From contig OZ026844.1 in assembly GCA_964023205.1 (NCBI GenBank), positions 8,160,416 to 8,224,415 on the forward strand: a stretch of 64,000 nucleotides of DNA. The letters are read 5' to 3'. Each line of letters starts with the position of its first letter. Position 1 is the first letter of the stretch. A model generated the notes under the pieces. It ran no database searches and was not told the DNA's origin. It worked only from the letters and a program-made list of their open reading frames with translations. Below are positions 46,937-62,798 of the stretch, piece by piece. Source of the DNA: Lutraria lutraria. Lineage: Eukaryota; Mollusca; Bivalvia; Venerida; Mactridae. Made by a program: the position numbers and the translations under genes.

Positions 46937-49821
46937 CTGAAAGAAGAACAGAAAAAACATGATGACTCAGGAATTACAATCAATAGATAAACAAATATAA
47001 AATTATGACCAAAGCAAACCTCAAACAAGGTGTTGCTTTGTTTATAGAATAGACCATGCATTGTATACTGTCACTATGACAACCCACATGTACATAAAAT
47101 ACTGTTGAGCAAGCTTTGAACATACTAGTATTGAAACACACAAACACATAATCTTCTAAATATCAAGATATACTAATAATACTTTAGCACAAGTGTTTAT
47201 AATGCTATTTGTTAAAAAACATTATTTCTGCAACATCAGCATAAATACTTAACATTAATCAGAAGCAAAATAAGACACTTGAACATACTCTACATCCAAT
47301 TGCTCACTTAAGCAATAAAATCTTCACAGTTATAAACAATAACGCCTCTTTTTAAAGGTGTATGAAGGGTATAACGTAAACAAGTCAATGGCTTCAATGA
47401 ATCCATCCAAAAAATTGAGGCTTGTAAATGCCAAAAATGCGAGAAGGTTGTTGTTGCAATAATGTGCACTCTTAAGTTAGGAGGAAAAAATCAAGTACCT
47501 ACTTTTGTTGTGCATTAACATGCATGTATCATTATCAAAATTATATTTTAATTTGTCCATAGAAAAGTTGATATTGTTTTTGAATTTTCTCTCAATACCA
47601 TACATTGCATGTATTTTTAAAAAGAATCTAAATTAGTAATATGGAAAAGTGAGTGATTGTTTTGGTGCATTTAAATTTGTACCTTTTCTTACCCAATACC
47701 AATAAGACCTTAAAACTGAAGACAAACACCTGTAAAGAAGATTTCCCCATTCCAAGAAACATCAATGGTTAACCGAATTCGTATGTTATCATCAATGTAT
47801 AAAATATTCTGAATTCTAAGTATCATACTATAAACCACATAACGTAAGCTGACTGCATGGTTTATGAACTACTGGCAAACAGTTGCTGAAGTTCTGAATT
47901 TTAGTACAAAGAGACAGTGTTTGAAGTGACATATTATATAAGATGATCAAGTACGCTACAATGACTACTTTAAGGCTGTGCAATAGAGATAGTGATCTTA
48001 TCGCAAGTATTCAGATATCCAGATAACATAAACAAGTACCCAGATATAACTACAATATAAGAACATCATAATGTACTAGCTCCGGAAATATGAATACATA
48101 TCATTATCACTTATAGCAGTACACTGGTTGGTAACTGAACTATCGTTCAACTTTCCTTAGTTGTCACTGGCTCAATGCACATGAATTTTGATGCGACCAA
48201 AGTACTACATGTATGTTTTTCTACATACGCCATGCAATTATTAAACTGGTTGCCATTCCATGTTGCAATGCTTATAGTCAGTTTCCATGAGTACTTTCAG
48301 TACTTTGATTTATTTTGGTTTCACCTTAACAGCCAAGAGTCCACTGATCGATGCAGATATGAACACAACTACAATAACACAGAACTCAACTTAAGCCAGC
48401 TATACCAGCTCTTTGGTCCTTCTTGAAAACCAAAGGGTAAGCAAAGGAAGGAGCCCATCAATATTCTCTGAAGCGTTGCTTGGATACAATTGACATTGAC
48501 AACCATGCAGCTAAATCACAAAAAGATAATATTTAACTTGTTAATTAAGCGAACGTTCCACCATCAATAGATTGCACAAATATTGTAGCCATAGCAACTG
48601 AGGCAATACAAATTTCAAAATCTCATAAAATGTCAAGTGTTTTAAACTGATCATAATCAACAAGTCCTTCAAATTACATTTACGCAATTAAGGAATACCT
48701 CTATCACTTCCATCAAGTTAGTTAGTTCTTACAGTGCTTGAATATATGTACAGCAATTATAAAATAATGTAGCTTCTACACAAAGATTGATGTAACATAA
48801 TTATTACCTGTAAACTTTAAACATGAAACACAATGTTCACTTGAAAACATAACATACATAAGAGAAATGGGCCTAGTCACTGCAACCTTGCACAAATGTT
48901 GCTATGTAATATTACCTGTATGTTAAATTGTTTAGTTAATACCGGTAATTTACTTGGAACAATCAGTATAATTCTTATAGTTGCAAAACAATAATTATAG
49001 ACAGAGGCAGAAATACTGGCTGCATGGCCAATATTCTAATATTTCACTTGAATTTTATCAAACATTAAGGAGTATGATTATATGTCATTCAACTCATTTT
49101 CTAAATCATAAAATGCCCTCTTCTAGCTAGTATGGCCAAAATAAGTATCTAGTTTATGCATACACCATTGCTGCCCATTTATATAATACATTGGATAGAT
49201 TAATGCTCAACATCCAATCATTATCTATGTCAAGAGTCCAATGAAAAAAATCTCTCGGCTACCATCAAAGCAAGCACAATTTCGGCCATGTTAATGATGT
49301 TCCCAATCCAATGATCCAGCCCCATGGTTGACAGGATAATATTATAAATCTTTTTGTTTGTTTACATAGGAATAAAACATGATTTGAAATGTTTAAAGAC
49401 TGAGATATTAAATTCATATGATTTATCACAAAAAGTAGCTAACCTAGCAAAAATTATTATATGACAAATAAAAGAAAGTGCGTGGGCATCCAGACCTCGA
49501 TCTGAAGAACTCTTGGGCTCCTGTCGTCGCCCCGAACATCTCAAGAAAGCTTAGCACATGACATGAGTTGTATGATAGATCAAACAAGGCAAGACAAGAC
49601 ACAACACTTATTGGTTGATAAAAAGAACTTGGAATGTTATAAATTTTTACATTATCGGATATTTGATATTTAAATAAAGCCTACATTTGGATAAGCTTTG
49701 GATGAAAGTTACACATCTTTAAATCTGTTATAACGTTGAAAACAGTCTGCGTGAATCACATAATGAAGTAGAACAAACCAAATAAAATTTGAGAATTTCT
49801 AACATATCAGTGACATGCAAC

Positions 49822-50105
49822 TTTATTTATTTGGGTTTATATCGCCATTTTTCAACAATTTTTTAATTTTATTATACAGTGGCCGATTTACCCCTTTGAA
49901 AGGAATTCATGAAATATTGCACCTTACCAGTTTTCCTGGACCTAACCAGTACTTAGAACTTACCCTTCCACAACAAACTGGCAACTTAAAACTCCACATG
50001 TGGAGGAATATCGAAATTTGGTCATATTTACCGGGTATGTGAAAGGGTATGACCTGGTGTAGGGTTACAATCCAGTGTACTATAACCATTCAATGGACCA
50101 CAGCA
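49822..50105 (-). mobile_element. SINE-A copy 4 (rearranged)
   Basis: Tail tttatttatttgggttta, body 'ccagttttcctggacctaac' and a decayed tRNA-like head ('gggttacaatccagtgtact'). Small insertions and deletions disrupt both promoter boxes. Confidence 0.6.
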
Positions 50106-51339
50106 GCTGCTGCCAACATGCAACTCATTAAGTATTTGTAATCTAATTACAAAAAGTGCACTTTGTTTATTATGCATTCCATCAGTCGACAACATATACC
50201 GGTAAGTAACTCTTGCAACAGGTCACTATTGTAGTTCAGATGGAAATAAATTCACTAACGAGATTGTACTGAAGTAGCTTTATATTGCTCTATTTGAGTG
50301 ATCACATTTTCACAAATTACTTATACCAGTAATCATTAATGTTGATTATAGTTTAATTGTAATGTAACAGGCAAAGTCATGTATAATAAATGAACTAAAC
50401 ACATGTTCAATACAGCAATAACGATTGTTCATATTCCGATACTGTCATGACCAGAATGCAACAGTAAAAAATAACTCGGAGGAGTTCAACGATACGACAA
50501 AAGAATGTACATCGGAGAAGGAAATATGCTTTGAGGTAGGGTACATAAATAAAAAAATGTGTTGCATGCTGGGATAATTCCTAGGGTGGATTTATCGACC
50601 ATTTGACATCAAAGTAATATATTTTCAAGATTCCTTCTATCCGATTTTTTCTGAACATGCATCTTTTGTTTCTCCAAATTGTACAGGTAAAATGCTGATA
50701 ATTAACAGTAATGGCATTATTTACCTTGAACTGCTTTGAATCATGGCGTTTTGCCACTAAACAAATGTTACCTAGACTACATCAGGTATAAAACATGTGC
50801 ACCTATGTTTTCAAGTTATAACATTAACACATGCAGTCATGTAAATTCCACCGATAGAATATTTCAATTTTATGAGATAATTTAAATAAAACAATATGGG
50901 GGTCTGCATATTCATTGAATCCAGCTGAATTTACTTGAAACAATGCAGCCATTTTGACCAATGCTAAAAAAAAATCTTGTGAAACAATCCCTGTGGAAAA
51001 TTTAAATACATCTTGAGAATATCCATCTCTGAATTGTGTACTCATTTGAGATTATCCCTCAAATGGTCAGCCATTACAGCATCTTGAAATTAGCGGCCAT
51101 TTTTGATAGGCTTTATAGATAATTGTGCATTAAAACCAGTCTAGATTGAACTTCTGACCTGTCAGTCCTCTTATAGCGGCCTAAACTTAAATTTCAAATA
51201 TCAAACCCCTTATGATAACATTTAACTGTCATTTCTATATTCATCATTGTTTTCATTGGCACAATGAGATATTATCACAATCCAGGATTATGTTTTCATA
51301 CTAGTTTTGTATTGAAGCAAAAAAGTATTGAGAATCAGT

Positions 51340-51560
51340 AAGTATAGGTTAGAAACTTGAGTGCATATTTGGGTGTTCTTTGTAAAACATAAATATATGC
51401 ATTCTAACCATCCTAGTGCTTCGCATGCACAGTGCATACTAAGTCGTTCTTCCATACAATGAAGCAAGAGCGCAGGTTTTATTTTCTATTAAGATAAGAA
51501 AGCCAAAAATTTAAAAAAATCTTTGTCACTAATTGGGTAAGAAAGTTGGGCGAGCACTAA
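51340..51560. repeat. Inverted repeat pair, right member
   Basis: Ends 'gttgggcgagcactaa' and carries 'atgcattctaaccatcctag' and 'gataagaaagccaaaaattt', the complement of the element at 40191-40440, about 11 kb away. Confidence 0.6.
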
Positions 51561-54500
51561 ATATTAATGAAATGAAACATGCTATTTGTTCTGTAAGAAA
51601 CGCGTCAACTAGCAAACTAATGAATATTTACTGGTAAGTTCATGAAGCCCTTTGATGCATATAATACAATGTTTTGAAATGTGCAATAAATATCCTTTAA
51701 CCCAGACATTTTCTGTCGAACAAGGTCAGACACATCGCCCAAGGTATGTTTTAAGTAGAAATTCAGTCTACATTTTACAAATGTACTGTATGCACTTAAA
51801 GTACAATGCAAGTCTTCGACTTGATTGAATAATTTATCTGAGTATTTTGTACATGCCAACATGTCTTGAACAATCCCACACCTTTGTATGGAGTCCACAC
51901 CATATCAAGTAACGAGAAAAAAATCAAACTTGAGTTATCATAAACAAACATGTTATACTTTAAAATATTAAATTAACCGAGCATGTTATTTTACTGCAAA
52001 TCAATCAAAACAGTATAATTTATATAATGCAAGTGATCAGTTTTGGTAAATATCACACCTACGCATTTAAACAAGCCCATTTTAAGTACTGCTAGAACAG
52101 GACTAGACATTTACCACAAGGTGCAATCTAAACCACAGGGTAAACAATGCCTAGTTAAAAGACGTGCCAAGCATACTCTAATAAATGTTCCCTATGGACA
52201 TTACATATCAATGATTCTTTGTTTAATGTATCAGTCAAGATTGTCTATTCATGGCTTTTGATGACAGCTAGTAAATACAATTTGAAGAACTGAAATATTT
52301 ATGATGAAACCTGATTTTTCATTTCTAAAAAGAGGGGTGTTAATTAGAAGATTGGAGCATTTATTATGTGATTTACAGTAAGTAAAATATGCTTATTGGT
52401 CAGGATACACTAATTAATCACCAGAATACATGCTGTGAATTAAAGTACACAACATGACATCATCCAATCCTTAACACCAAATATGGGAAATCTTGTTTCA
52501 GTGACCCCTACAATGACCCAGACAGTTCACAAATAAAGATATAGTAATCCATAATTCACATTCCATGCAAATTGTACAACAATTAAGCAATAGTCATAAT
52601 TTATAAACCAAACTATTGCAAAGATTGCAGTATCTTGCATAAAATTAAACATTTAAGTAAACAATGCATGTTAAATGGTCTTTTAAATAAATCACATTAT
52701 AGAAAAATATAGGATTGTACTGTGTACTATATGTGTACTCTTAAGAATAGATTACCTTGCAAGTAAAGAGCAAAAATACAACTATTTATACAGTGTGGGT
52801 GAACAGCCTACAGACTATCAAATTCTCAAGATTAATGTCAAGTCATTGAACTTGCATGATATTTAAATCCTTTTGGGCCCAATGAATATCGCAAGCATTA
52901 TGTGCCACAATTCAGGTATATGAATCTCACAGTTAGGGGCCCAGTTGTTATGTCTGAATGTAACCTAAAACCCAGTGTTGATTTGTTAGCCCAGACAGAC
53001 TTATATCATATTGAAAGCTGCACCAAATATTGTAAACAGGAACTCGTCATAATTATACAAAATTAGGGGTCAATACTTTATTTCTTTAATTCCCTTTTGA
53101 ATAGAATTCATGAAATCAACAGTTCATGAATAGTTCATAAAATGTGCACAACTATTTGAGAGCTAGGGGAATTAGCATCATTCAATTAAATCATTAAGCT
53201 CAATTATTAGTTTAATAAAAATAATGTTCACAAAAACATACTTTAATCACAATGCTAAGCAAACTTTAATTTGAACGGCCAACACCATTAACCAATATAA
53301 AACACTTCTCTGTACAGCCATGAATTTAATAAGAACAGATTCTCTCAGGCTCATTTGATTAATTGAAACTAAATGTTAATGTATCCCCTAATAAGAAAAT
53401 CCAATAAATATCCTATTTCCAATTAATACATGAGGGCAGAACAATAAATTTCACTCTTAATTAATTTTGAATTTCACATTTATAATTAATGCTGATTTTT
53501 GCCACAATATGCAAATTAGTGCAAATCATACAACAGTCATAAAAAAGTGTAAACGTTGAGAGAGGAATTTGGTAAATAATATAAATTATGCAGTAACACA
53601 GTATCATTTAACTGAATTCATTTAAAAGCAATAAAAAGTCAATTAGAATGATTCATCAATGTACGATTTATCAGAAGACAAACAATACGTCATAGCTGTA
53701 AATGGTATTTACATTGAGGTCAAATTTACCTTAATAATATGATTATAGTATGAAAGTAGAGAGTTCATTTACTAATAGTAATTGAATTGTGAAGCAATGA
53801 GTCAGGGCTGTGTCAGAGACTGTTTACCTTATATTAAGTTATGCGACTTTTAACCACAAGTTTTTTTACTGCTTGTCAGAGTAGATTAGAGTCATCATAA
53901 TACTAACCGCAGTGTAACGTTACCTGCGACATTGAACCTCCCACACCTTCTGTCTGATGGATTAAAACACGACTTTTACCTTATATGGAAAAATCAATAG
54001 ACCAGAACCGAAGTTAAAGAATTTGAAAGAAAAAGCAAAGAAGAAAAAGCTAATTAAATTCAAATCTGATATCAAACTATACCATGTCAACATATGTGAT
54101 GAATTAAATGCTCTTTTTCAATCAAGACGAAGGAATCATTAAACTTATATTAACATCTTACGCCTGACATCGTTTATAAAATCAACTAGACTGTATCACT
54201 GCAAATATATTTTCTGTACAAATTATTCAAACTAAATTATCCTTAAGAGCTTGATTGAACTATCTGGCACACTTGACGGATATGTAGTGAAGGTTTTTTA
54301 AAATGAGAAAAGTATTATCAAATTTGTCAAGATGCATTTTTAAGTAAGACCTCATGCAATTCCATGGAAACTAAATGTGAAATTTCATTCACAAAATCCA
54401 TGTCAAAAAAGACAGTTTCAGTGCATCATTTCTTGATTTGAAGTCATGAAATCATTGGTTACATCACTGGTCCTCAAATCCAAATTTTTGGTTATGATCT

Positions 54501-55239
54501 GTTATATAAATATCATGTAATAATTATACATGTAGTTAGATAGTATTCAATGTGAACAATTTACAGTAACCAACTTAACTGTAAGAATAAACACTAGGCT
54601 CACCCAGCCTGTTGTACATGTGGTGACAATATAAATGACCTTGACAGGGTGATTGACTACCTGATGGCATTTTGTTGTTTCCTCGGGGCAGTGGACAATA
54701 AATCTAGAATTTAAATCTACAATAAGGACAGTAAACAAAATGGTTAAATCAATAAAACAGAGTAATTCAGCACAAGATAACATGTTAAGTATAATGTTTA
54801 ATGACCATCTCAATCTTGTTAATTGCAGTAACTTGTCACCTACCTGACTTCAAAAGTGATCATTAATTGATATTGAAAAAGTCAGATCACATAGTCATGC
54901 AGTCATAGTAAACATACAAAACTTAGGCTAGGGGGATTATAAATGGACACTTAAGGACTCAAACACATAAAACTGTAGTGAAGCTTTTTAGTCAACTCAG
55001 GTATAAACGATCATAGAAGTTCACCTATTCAAACAGAAAATTAGACTTGATAAACACTGAATGACTTTCTGATACTAGTAATACAGATTTGACTTCATAG
55101 CTGTTATACCATGGTGAATCTAAAAAAAAATGCTTAACCTCAAGCTAGGGACCAAGAAATGACATCACTAAACACAAGAAGCATCTCAGCCATTGCTTTG
55201 TACGATAATTAATTGTAACAATGTAAAACATAAAGTATA

Positions 55240-55410
55240 TTACCATTCTGTGTTATGCTGTGCTAAACATGTGTGCAAGAGGACCATGCAAAGACAAAAC
55301 CAAGCACCACAAGAATCTTGGTCATTATTTTGTATAATATTGTTAAAAAGATAATCGTTCAGTGTATAACCATTCTGTGCTGTGTTGTGCTAAACATGTG
55401 TGCAAGAGGA
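55240..55410. repeat. Local duplication of a ~50 bp segment
   Basis: 'gctaaacatgtgtgcaagag' with its flanks occurs at about 55261 and 55388, roughly 120 bp apart, each preceded by 'accattctgtg'. Confidence 0.7.
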
Positions 55411-57530
55411 TCATGCAACAATAGCAGCACAGCCTTTTTAAGCCTTACAGTCATTATTATTATATTAAATATAATAAGTGTAATAAATGAGCTGTCTACA
55501 GGTAATGTAGCATTGATGTGCTAGCTACCTCATGATCTGCAAAATAAGCACAAACTTCAGGCATAGAAAGTATTTAACCAATACCTGCGCCAAAACATGA
55601 GAACATTAACAGAGGAAGCCAAAGGTACTTGTTCTTTTACACAGCAGGAATATATCATCCCAAATAAAAAATAAATACTTTTCTTGTTCAGCTAATCTCA
55701 ACAGGGTTTTTTCATTACCAAGAAAACACTTCAAATACTAATCAGATTGATAGAAAATGTTTGTTTTATTAAGTATTCACATTTTTCATGGAGAAGCAAG
55801 CAAATTGTTTCCTCACAACAGGTTTTCTACTTTGTAGTATACAAAACATTCATATTCTATATGTAGTTAGGAAGCTCTTACATTTCATACATGTAACTGT
55901 CATATTGGCTTATATTCTAGTAATTCTACATCAAGCTAATCATAAAACAACCAAATTACCAACAGAATGTTCTCTGGCATGTTGGTTTCAGAGTATCACA
56001 CAAAAAATGGCAATTTAACAGACAGAATGCCATATAACATACAAATTTAATCTCACCTAACAATTATAATGGTATAGGCCTCAGGTAAAACAGAAATGCA
56101 AAGATGGTTATTTACCAAACATCCAAACGAAACATGAAATACTGAAAGCCAAGGGAGAGATTGCTTTGGAAACTGAAAAACTTGCTGATACAAGAATCAA
56201 CATTCTTGACTACAGTTCTCGAGTATTTTGGCAAGTAATCAACATTATGCCATCATAAGTTCAGCAGCCTACACAACTGATTGCACAGCCTCTCTCCAAT
56301 CATGGCAAGGCCATAATGTCAACACAAGACATAGGTAAATTGTTGCCTGGAAGGTTTGATAACATTCCAGAATTCTCATGGATAATATTCCAAGTTAATA
56401 AAACTATAGTTTATATATTGTTTTTATTCCATAACATTCTATATCAATAATATCAATATTTGAAAATTATCCAGCCAGGTAGTCTAAGACAATTATTTAC
56501 ATAACACAGACTGTCAATACAGAATACTTGCTAAGAATTTATGGCATTAATACAAACACACATATAATATAAATCAGAAATAAAATAAGTATTATCACAG
56601 ATGCCAATCGGACAACAGCAGGGAAACACTATTCATGCAGCCTGAGTGATTAACACCTCTGAAATGTGAAAATACTACAGTACATCAGTAAATAAAATTA
56701 TTTCAAAATACAATGTAATAACAAGTTTTGTCAGTTAGGTTAAAAAATAAAATGGATGTAGAAAATATCTAAATGATGACTCAGGACTCGTAAGTATAGG
56801 CAGACACCAACATTAAATTAAAACCATAAATTTACCTAAAACAACCACAGAAATAGACAAAATACAAAGAAACAATGGTAATATGTATATATACTGACAA
56901 TTTGCAGTGTGATAAAATATGTACAAAATATAAAAAATATCATCCTTCAACTTATCATCCCATTACGAGCATATTATTTTGGTAGCTTATCGCTAAGTAT
57001 GTACAAAATTCAAGACGAAGGATCAACTTGATTTAATGTCATCATTTTTCATACAAACAGATAGCGTGACTTCGGCTTAAAACATCTCCAAATATGGTCG
57101 TTTGGTAGTAAGTGTTGTGTAACACTTTATATGTAATTCATTCAGAAGTTTAAGACATGAATATAACTCAGCCATAAAAGATGGTATCAGCAATAAATTT
57201 TCTCATTCAATGATTTTTTATTTACGAGATATTGATAACCACTCGAGTGAGTGAATTTCTGTTTTTATTAAAAATACTTTACACAGCAAAACAACATATC
57301 AGAAGATACAAAAGAAAGCCCCTTATGTACATCATGAAAAGATCCCCTTAGTAAACCATGAAAACGGCCCCTTACATATACCACAAATCATGAAGACATA
57401 CAACATGTAAAATAGTACACTAGCAGACAATTAACCTAGCTTTCTAACCTTATTCTCCACAAGGAGCGCCAGCCAATTAATAGCAACATTCTGAGCTTAT
57501 ATAATTATTTAGTATACAATATTATCTATT

Positions 57531-57800
57531 TATCTGTTGTTTAACGGCCTATTCAACAGCTATGGTCATCTCAGAGCCGCCCCAGAGAGGAGGGGAGATA
57601 AGATACAGGAGAACTGGGCATTTATATCCCTACTCTTTTCAAATATTTTTTCCTAGTTCTTTATCATGCCTGGTGTAAGGCAGTTTAATACACAGACCCT
57701 TTTCTTGTGATGTTCTAGACACAGTACTTCGCTCTGTTAAATGTGGGGATGGGGTCACTGGAAGTGTCACTGAGTAAATTGAAAGGTGGAGCATTCAAAT
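57531..57800 (-). mobile_element. SINE-C copy 2, tRNA head missing
   Basis: Long match to 22495-22770 ('aacagctatggtcatctcag', 'tatccctactcttttcaaat'), stopping before the tRNA-like head. Confidence 0.65.
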
Positions 57801-58854
57801 AAAATATTACAACAATTTTTCACAAAAATGTACAAGAGTTTATAAATCAGACCATACATGTATATATATTTAGGCTATAAAAAAGACACGTGTCCATGGA
57901 ACAAATATGTCAAGATCTATCCGGCAGGCTTGTGACAAGACCAGATTTAGGGTGATATCCTATAACTGTGACATTCAATTTGATACAATCAGATACAGCA
58001 AATCAGGCGTATCAAAACAACACCATGTATATACACTAGGTAATGGGCCATACTGTATATCAACATAAAATATGCCAACTTGACAAAATATTTAGCACAA
58101 TTTAAAGGACAACACATCATATGACATTCATATCATGTCTTAAAATCATTTATGCTTGATTTAAAATCTACACACAGAATTCAGTATAGGGATTGCATTA
58201 GCGTAGTTGTAGGTACATTAACGCAACCTTCTCAGATAGATTGCCCGAAGGTCTGGGGTTACAAGGTTCTAGGCTGTATAAAAATCTGATTGGGTCGCAC
58301 GTTTTAGCTTTTGTCAATCTAAAACATATTTAACCACACCCATTAAAATCCCTACCTTCAAATGTCAGTGAGAATGTCCCAATATCCACCCACGGTAACA
58401 ATATAAATATGTAACAGATTTATATCAAAATTTACAAATTTATGACAATCACCTCATGACATCCGGAAACAATCTTTTTAATTAAATTGTGAGCGTGGTC
58501 AGTTTTAATCAATATCTCCCTTTCATACAGTGTCTGTGTCAATGACTTATCATTTACAACAATGTTAATGAATATTTTATTAAGATTTTTATCACTATGT
58601 AGGATGTGAGTAACATGTTTTATTAAAGATTGGAAAAACAACATATTCTTGTGATATCTTGTCCTTTAACAAGCCTCACATTCATGTACATACTGAACAG
58701 TAAATTCACCAACAAGATTTCAGCAAACTACCATACCCTCACCCTGCAGACCTTTGAAATGAAAACATGATTTTTTCTTGCACTATTCTTGCATACTTTA
58801 TGAATAGTTCATGAAGTATAAATAACTATTTGACAGGGGCATCAGTTACAGGCT

Positions 58855-59095
58855 TTTACAGCCTCTGGGGTTTTCAGTGGCGCCAACAGCTGGGTTCATT
58901 TGATGACTTTTCCAGTGAATAAAGACTCCAGACACACACCTGAGTATAACCACCAGCCTATCAGAAGTATTTATAAACTTGATGGACAGCTTTCTCACAT
59001 GTGAAATTTGTCGCAGGGTGTGGGGTTAGTAATTACTATATACAGAGACCATAACCCTTTGCAAGACCACAGAGACCCGGGGAGCTGTTTCAGGG
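58855..59095. repeat. Dispersed repeat F copy 2
   Basis: Partner of the repeat at 6185-6420, sharing 'gatggacagctttctcacat' and 'cacagagacccggggagctg' in the same order. Diverged. Confidence 0.45.
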
Positions 59096-62000
59096 TTGTA
59101 CGTACCTTGCTATACATAAACTGTATTTACTGCATTTCATGATCCAATAATATTATCCTATTAAATGCAACTTACTGGTTCACAAAAAAGAAATGAGAAT
59201 GCAAACAATTCTAAAGCAAATTTGTACTTGGCCTAAAACAGAATGTTATAGTTAGTGGTATAGTGTGTATCTCATGTTTACACAAGTACTATAATACTAT
59301 ATAACCAAATTTGGTATCATCGACCAAAAATATCCCATCATAATACCCTGTCCTATCTACTTGACCTTGTATCAAAATAACGTAACTATATATCAGCCAT
59401 TTTTTTATAGTAAGCTGATTAAATGTAAATGGTCAAAATATTTTAATACATGTATCTTCAATTGATAAATTGGTATCGTCCATAACTAGAGCCATAAAAC
59501 TGACCTGAGTAAACAATCTCCTTATGCGAGTATAAGAGACCCCGCCCCCCTACTTGCCCTAAATTCTACTTAATTGAAAGATGATCTTCAAAAGATTATC
59601 AAAGTGCCCATGTGATTACCAATACCTTTTAGTTTTAATCAAAATACTGAAAGTACTCATGGAAACAGAATTTACTAAGACTTGCACTGGAAATTTCCTC
59701 TATGAAAGGGACCCAATACCTGTTCCCCAAAACAATAAAATTTAAGGCTGTAAAATAATCATCAATTTATACAAGGTAAATTTTTGGTAGAGAATCAATA
59801 AAATAAAAAATATCTCAAGCATTCTTAGTTCAATATTTGGCACAAACACATGATGTACGTAAGAACAATTAACACAAGAAGCCAATTTTATGAAGTATTA
59901 ACTCTGGCACATTCTTTGAACATGATTTAATTACGATTATAGAAGTCACTAACAGAATATATATCTCTAGAATGACTAATAATGAAAATATTGTGTACAA
60001 GTAGGTCTGAGTAAGAACTAAGTATTCCAAACTGTTCTATCCAAGAATGCTGAAAAACACATTATTGTGTAGGTGGTTGACTGATAAGCAAAGCCTGCAG
60101 GTTATCTACCAATCATTGGGTAAGATCTTACACTACCAACATGTTGATATACTTAGGAATACCTTGATATATTACTCACACAATGGATAAAACACACAGC
60201 GCCCAAGGAAACTCGCATACTATCAGTCAGTAAAGATACCGGTAATTCCTATAGAATTATTTAAGTATAAAACTGATAAAACAGGAGGAAAATGAAGTAT
60301 AAGAACATAGAAATAAAGTTTTAAATATTCAAGAACAATTTCAAACCAGTCTTAGATGGGAGTAATATTATAATACAACCGCTCATCTCCAGGTGCTTAT
60401 AAAACCATGCAGTTGGGCGTTCTTCACTTAATTAACAACTTGCTGCCCATATTCAGTAGCCAGACAGTATGACATTACCAGAGAAACACCTATTTATGAA
60501 ATGACTAGGCACAATCACCACATCAAACAGTAACTTCATGTTCAATTAACGCAAAAGGATAATTTCATTTTTTTAGTTCCGAAAAATCAGTGAAAACAGA
60601 AACCAAGAACTTTTTCAAATGCCTTATTAAAATAAACAAAATAATATTTGTAAAATTGTTTGAAAACATGCAGAAGCTGTTTAGAAAACCTATAAAAACC
60701 TTGCATTAGAATGAAAAAAAAAAAACATAGGTTCTATCCTGCATGAAGTAGGCAATCGAAACTACAAAACTATGTAATTAGAAATAAGTTGACTGCTGCA
60801 GGACATGAACACATCAAGATTAAAATCAAATACTTGTTATCATTTTTCTCCGGCAACCACAAACACTTTAAGGATTATAAGATATTAGAAACCAGACACA
60901 ATTTCAAACTAACTTAACCATGTTTTGCAATACCAAATACATGTAGCATACTAGTTTACAAAATGATGGTTTAAGTACAGCAAAATCTTTACAAACTCAT
61001 ATTGGTAACGAAGTAAGACATACCGTAGTTCAGTAACAGTTACTCTGTACACCATTTTGACTGACCCACGAAGGTGTCAAATTTGGGGTAATTATTGTCA
61101 ATTAATGCAATTACTGGAAACACTTCTAGTTGTTTACATCTACAATATACCTCAGTTTACTGTCATTGGACCTCGGCATGCATGACTTATAATGATCTTT
61201 CATTATCATCATGTTAGAATCTACCATTTTGTTTATGTCCAGCAAACATTGAAATAACTGATTAAAGATTAACACAAACACTCTTCACGTCATGATATTG
61301 AATCCAACTCATAATTAATCCCATGGACTATAAACTGGTCATTACACAAAAATACAGGGGTCATGAACCTGTCCCCACAGGGATCAATGTAATCAGCAAT
61401 TACAGTCTAAAACTGGCCCCTAATCATTACCAACTGCAATTTATGCCAAACTAGCTAGCCAATGGTAGGATGCTTCCATAAAACACATGTAAATGTTGTG
61501 TTTAGTGGGTCAAACAACGGACCAACAGCTGACTTTAATGAAAGCAAACAACTGCTAATGCTTTCTCAGGCTCAGATCAGTTCTATATTGACCTGAGGAC
61601 ATTTTGTGGCCCCACTAACACATGACAACTGTCAGAATGATAGGTAATTACAGGACATAGAAAAATAATGACGACTGAATCCATCAGACAACAAACAGTT
61701 ACACCTTCCACAGACCCATCAATTATAATACAAAAAAAAGTCAATTTTAAAACTTGATTCAGTTAGGTCAAATTGGTCAGTAAAAAACATTATCGAGCAC
61801 TTGTTAACTGCATTGTAAGATTTTGAACAATATGTTGCAGTCAACGAAATTACACTACACTAAGTGACCTTTGGAGAACCAATATGTTGGTATATCTACA
61901 AGCTGAATCATCAAGTAACTGAGCACACAGGAAACTATCATCATACACCATTATATACATTTAAATTTGTACAAAAACTGTTTTCCCATCAGCCCTACCT

Positions 62001-62798
62001 TAGTACTATAGTACAAACCATATACAGGGCATGCAGTCAAGGTTTCAACGCGAGGTAGGAAACAACTGTACATTGTAAGCATTGTTGAAGCAATTTCATA
62101 CATGGATAAGCTAATGAAACATAACCTGGTCGTGAATTAGGTACAGTGTACCTCAAAACAGTTCCGCTCTGTACTAGGTGGTTCACATTTATAACGAGCC
62201 ATAAACAGTTATGAGTCTTGATTAATGAGAGTCAAAGGGCAAAATGCAACAAAGTCATACAATAGATATTGTGGTTTTCAATTACCCTTGCATGTCATGT
62301 ACATTAAATTAACTAGTGTATACCTGATATAATGAAAACAATACAATTTCCTTTCAAAAAATAATGTACAGACATTTTACAGTTGAATACTTATACCGGC
62401 GAGCACAATTTTTCTTTTGTCTGCGTTAGAATGAATGCAAGAGCAGAAGTTATTGTTTGTTCATTGTTTACCATTTTAAAGACTGTTTGTGTCCTTGAAA
62501 ACACTAAAGAATTGTAATGGCTAAAATTTACTTAGTGGATCATACAAAAATACACAGGTTTTGCAACATCAGCGTTTAACTTTGAAAAAAGAATTGTTTT
62601 AGTAAATTATACAATATAAAGATCAAAGATTGCAGCTAAAATTAAAACAATAATGCAATTTGATAATCAACACCATGCTTTTTAACCATTTGTCTTAAAT
62701 GCCCAGGGATAAGTTAAAATCGTTTGGAACAAACATGAATCAGCTGGTAACCAGTCTGTACATATAAATGACAGAATCATGACACTATTATGTTCACA

